Positions 60,173-64,000 of a stretch of 64,000 bases of DNA are shown in pieces. The translations under genes were made by a program, and so were the position numbers. Position 1 is the stretch's first letter. Each line of letters opens with the position of its first letter. Below the pieces are notes generated by a model. It saw only the letters and a program-made list of their open reading frames with translations, was not told the DNA's origin and searched no databases. The stretch is from Steinernema hermaphroditum (Eukaryota; Nematoda; Chromadorea; Rhabditida; Steinernematidae), in NCBI GenBank assembly GCA_030435675.1, contig CM059625.1, positions 8,246,001-8,310,000 on the forward strand, given 5' to 3'.

Positions 60173-61378
60173 GGGTCTTGTTAATGTGCATGTGTTATGG
60201 GTTATTATCTTTTGCTCAATGTCAGCGTTGCCGTCAGAAATATAAACGATTTGTTGGGAAAGTCTGAAAAACGTGATTGTGCGGTTTTTAATTTACCATT
60301 AGGGTATCGTAAAAAGGCACTAGTTCAGGTATGTGTGATCCACTCGAGACCAGACCGGATTTCGGACAGGATTTTTCGGATTCGGCTATCCGACAGAGTC
60401 ATCGAGGACGGGACTCCAATCAATTAAATCATTGGTCATGATCGCTAGAAGCGGGTGGAAACTCTCAGGGCTGTATTCTTGTTCGCTGTTTAGTAGTAGT
60501 CGTGGTTAGGTTGTGTTGCTGTTGATTGTAACTACTGTCTGAGCTGAATAAAACGATACCTAGCGATACGATACAATGAGAGACGCTGTGGAATCTGATC
60601 TTCTACGAGGCACCTCTGCGCGGGAAACGCCTCGGAGGCACTTCTATTGATGGAATCTGACCCTCTTTGAGGCGCCTAGGTTGTGTTGTTGTTGATTGCA
60701 ACTACTGTTTCAGCTGAATAAAACGATACCTAGCGATACGATACAATGAGAGACGCTGTGGAATCTGACCTTCTACGAGGCACCTCTGCGCGGGAAACGC
60801 CTCGGAGGCACTTCTGTTGGTCGAGTCTGACCCTCTACGAGGCACCTCTGCACGGGAAACGCCTTGGAGGCACTTCTGTTTGTTGGATCTGACCTTCTAC
60901 GAGGCACCTCTGCGCGGGAAACGCCTCGGAGGCACTTTTATTGATGGAGTCTGACCCTCTAAGAGGCACCTCTGCACGGGAAACGCCTTGGAGGCACTTC
61001 TGTTTGTTGGATCTGGCCCTCTACGAGGCACCTCTGCACGGGAAACGCCTAAGAGGCACTTCTATTGATGGAATCTGGCCCTCTACGAGGCACCTGTACG
61101 CCGGAAACGCCACGGAGGCACTTTTATTGATGGAATCTGACCCTCTTTGAGGCGCCTAGGTTGTGTTGTTGTTGATTGCAACTACTGTTTCAGCTGAATA
61201 AGGCGAAGGCTGGAAGAGGGACGGAAATCTGGCGGAACGATGAAGAAACAAAGATCATAATATTATTATGCAAGTTAACTAAATTACAACACCGGAAAAC
61301 CGGAAACACATCACAAAATGGTTGAGACCAACCGATCCTTCATATAAAGGTCCGTAGGAGATACAACGAAACGAGCAT
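60173..61378. other. Convergent intergenic region containing the minisatellite
   Basis: Lies between the carrier stop (60172, plus) and the Patched stop (61379, minus), so it contains both 3' UTRs and presumably their ends. Apart from the minisatellite no feature was recognised. Confidence 0.5.
60502..61200. repeat. 62-bp minisatellite with higher-order repeat structure
   Basis: The unit gaggcacctctgcgcgggaa + acgcctcggaggcacttct... + ctgaccctctac is repeated at an exact 62-bp period starting at 60777, 60839, 60901, 60963, 61025 and 61087, with one more unit at 60607. A flanking segment (aaacgatacctagcgatacg) recurs 170 bp apart at 60551 and 60721. Another (gcgcctaggttgtgttgttg) recurs 480 bp apart at about 60672 and 61152. 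Since 62 is not a multiple of three, peptides read through it shift frame each unit, so it is non-coding. Confidence 0.95.
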
Positions 61379-64000
61379 CTACTTATGTCCTGCCATAGTA
61401 TTGTTTCGTTCTCGTATTGAAGGGGGTGCGCATAACCTCTTCCTGTTTCCTTCGCATGGACGTATCTAAATATTATGATTAAGCATTGGTATACAGATGT
61501 AACCCTCACCTCGCATGAAGGACCCAAGAGCGATAGCAGCACAGGCATCAGTACCAGTCCATTAATCAATCCGATGATGATCAAAGCGAACATCACGACA
61601 AAGAAGTATTTTACGATGAAGTCAAATTCGGAGAAAGCCAGCATGACGATCCCAAGGAAGGTTGACAGACCACCTTGGATAACAGGAACAAACACATGGT
61701 CGATAGCAGCCGCCATTCTCTCATTTCTGTCTCCGAGCGACGTTAAGAACGCGAAAACCACGTGGGTAGTGAACTCGACACCTATAACACGAAGGTCGTA
61801 TTCCTTCCGTAATATAAACGTTACTCACCTATTCCGACAGCGGTAATCACAGTCACAGCTGACACAGGGTTCAATTTGATGCCGATCCATCCAAGGAAAC
61901 CAACAAGTTCAACAATCATGAAGAACAGTATGACCACTACATAGGATGCAGCCCATGGGTTAAACAAAAACAGGGAGATAACGCAAAAGACAGCCGCCAT
62001 TATTACGCCGACGGCATTAAACAGGTTGAGATTGAGATTCAAATACTGTTCCCAGAACGTAAAGGCGATACCGTGGGGAAAAGTATCAATTCCGAGTGCT
62101 TGATATTCATCACAAATACCGCGGATTTCCTGCAAGTATGCTCGTTAGACTGATAAAGCTAGAGCTACCCGCAGCAACAAACCTTTATCATCTCCACAAT
62201 TACGGGTGTGTCGGTCAGACCACTTAAATAGAACGGGATTTGACTGTAGACGATTTTTTTCGTAGGAGGAACATAGTACAGATATTTGTCTCCTGCACCT
62301 TGTCGAAGTTTCCGTGGAACAGGATAGAAAGTCGCTTGGGAGACTGCATATAACACGCTTTCATATTCGTACCATGCGTGAAGATAATTGTAAAATCCGT
62401 CTTCTCTGATGTATCCAACGTCATCGACTAATGACACCCATTCAGCTCGAGAACAGTCGTAGGACTCTCCGTAACTGCACAGAAGTGAATAAGCTATTTT
62501 CACCTCGGGATCGTCCTGCAACCGTATGTCCGCGGTCACATTGCTTGAAGTCGATTTGAATTTCGCAAATTTTGTTTGGAGACGTTGAAGCCATTCCCGG
62601 AACATTTCCAACCAATACTTCTCACTTGGCTTTCCATCAGCTAGTTTCACAACATATCTTGAACGCCCTAAAACAAATACCCGCATTTTATTAGCTATAC
62701 TATAATATGCCGTTCACTAAAATACCGATAGCTCCATGGAGACGATCGATTAAACTTTGTTTCTGAGCAATATCAAAATTTTCGCTTCGAAGAACTACAT
62801 GCATGGGATAGAAGCTGAAGTATTTATCCCGAGCTTTCAAAAACGCAGCTGGGGCGGTTTGTGCGGGAAGAACATCCGAGAGCTCTAATCCGACACATAA
62901 ATCTCCCACTCCCCACATTCCGCAGCAGAACATCCCACAGCAGGAAAGCAGCACAATTATTATCTATAAGAACATACAATTAACTGAAAATTTCACAGAA
63001 CCGTAAACCAACCTTTGTGACCCGACACTTCATGAATGGAATGTAATAATTTCGTAGGAAAGCGTGGAGAGTCCAGGGGCGGACAAGATTCTCTTCATTG
63101 TCATCCACACCGTTTATAGAAATTAAACTGCGATACGGTGGATTTTCGTCGGAAACTGCTGGTTTTGTCTTAATTATTATTATTATATAACAATGTACGC
63201 ATCGACGTGAGACTTACGTATAGCACTTGTGCTTTCAAAAATTGCGGCCTTTCTTGGAATGAATCCTCTTCACTCGTACTTTCATTAGAAATAGTCCGAT
63301 AGTGAAAATCCGATGCACTTAGCTTCCTTCTCCTTTGCAAATCCATAGCAATCATTGCAGGGTATGCGGTCATAATAGCAACAAGATTGAAGGTGAGAAG
63401 AATGGATGACTGAAATTGGAAAATGTCTTCCCGCGTTGATTCCGCGGTACCTGTGCACAGAAAGATCGAAGCGCAGGAATTGGTAAGAAAGTTCCTGCGA
63501 GGAACGATAAAATATTGTTTGTAGAAGTCATGAGAATAGACATTCCTGTTTCCTTCATAAGGACGCCAATCTCATTCTTATTCACATTCGATATAACTTT
63601 GTGGTAATTGTGAAGCAACATAAACATGTTATTGACTCCAATTCCGAGCGTAAGGAATGGCACAATCTATAAAACGTTTGTAGGTACAAAAGAACAAATC
63701 TCATGTACCTGGGTAGTTGCGGCGTTAAACTCAATGCCCAGCCACGTTGCCAACCCCAGACCAGAAATACTGGCATATGTAACAGTTAACACTCCAGCAA
63801 AACCAAGTCCCATCGACGAGTTAATGCTCAAAAAACAATACCAATCTCGTTTCATTTGCGAGTAGATTGCGTACAAGAGCTGAAGCAAAACAATTAAAGT
63901 TGCACACCCATGAATTCACGTACCATCAAGAAGTACCCCACAAAAATAATTGTGTAGTTAAACTGACAGAATTCTTCCAGCATATCGGCCATTGACGTCG
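61379..64000 (-). CDS. Patched homologue (PTC/PTCH type), 5' end outside window
   Basis: Read from the right edge. A TM2-3 region ([34 protein letters not shown]) leads to TM4 ([20 protein letters not shown]). Then come [32 protein letters not shown] and [20 protein letters not shown], closing the sterol-sensing domain. The second extracellular loop includes [22 protein letters not shown]8-12 include [60 protein letters not shown] and [18 protein letters not shown] short tail ([20 protein letters not shown]) ends at the TAG at 61379-61381. The GIGVEF TM10 motif, the [11 protein letters not shown] segment and AMDLQRR mark true Patched rather than PTR. The TM4 Asp pair is replaced by Asn-Asn. 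Patched proteins export sterols and restrain Smoothened in animals with Hedgehog signalling; nematode members act in sterol handling and cytokinesis. Confidence 0.92.

Noticed and set aside
60941..61150. Repetitive peptide read from the minisatellite
   Set aside because: The 62-bp period shifts frame each unit, so the repeated peptide is an accident of the DNA repeat.
60500..61200. CRISPR-like array
   Set aside because: Units are contiguous 62-mers without unique spacers, in a eukaryotic genome with introns; it is a minisatellite.

Overview
The window is nuclear DNA from a small-genome animal, almost certainly a nematode. Genes are split by many very short introns (mostly about 40-60 bp, GT..AG). 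The families are typical nematode ones: Patched and Patched-related proteins, a UDP-glucuronosyltransferase, a P-glycoprotein, a K-Cl cotransporter, pentameric ligand-gated channels and an aquaglyceroporin. About eleven start codons sit 0-35 nt behind a 3' splice-site-like sequence with no obvious upstream coding exon, as expected for spliced-leader trans-splicing. Intron acceptors are looser (tttag, tacag, ctag, gaag) than the strict TTTTCAG of Caenorhabditis. Together with moderate GC and tiny introns this would fit a clade I worm such as Trichuris, but the species cannot be fixed from sequence alone.

Layout: 1-1085 TauE/SafE-like membrane protein (minus, runs off the left edge); 1672-5039 ligand-gated channel with an unusual N-terminal extension (plus), converging on a UGT at 5062-7145 (minus); 7723-11881 K-Cl cotransporter (minus); 14121-17886 Patched-related protein (plus); 18772-20587 SLC36-like amino-acid transporter (minus); 22007-23541 a very divergent ligand-gated channel (minus); 25171-28819 REXO1-like RNA exonuclease (minus); 29456-31629 phosphoglucomutase (minus); 33016-33743 MARVEL-like four-pass membrane protein (plus); 33907-34606 tail-anchored RING protein (minus); 35324-40112 P-glycoprotein (minus).

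From 39108 to 52023 a 6.46-kb block occurs twice in direct tandem. Each copy holds the 5' exons of the P-glycoprotein, MRPL43-like, MED10 and TRIAP1/Mdm35 genes. The two copies differ visibly only by 2 bp in a poly(A) run, and the outer copy of the P-glycoprotein is cut short by a stop codon created at the junction. This is either a very recent duplication or an assembly artefact.

The right part holds an aquaglyceroporin (53386-54445) and a co-directional run of three genes for mitochondrial proteins: DBT (55440-57237), MRPL20 (57775-58478) and a SLC25A33/36-type carrier (58827-60172). A 62-bp minisatellite with higher-order structure follows (60.5-61.2 kb). Last is a Patched homologue (61379 to beyond 64000, minus).

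Most interesting signals: the channel at 22-23.5 kb appears to have lost both Cys-loop cysteines and to have a wholly hydrophobic M2; the channel at 1.7-5 kb carries about 250 extra extracellular residues and an altered selectivity filter; the Patched homologue has Asn-Asn where Patched proteins usually have Asp-Asp in TM4; and the tandem 6.46-kb block. Exon boundaries were read by eye, so small errors are possible.
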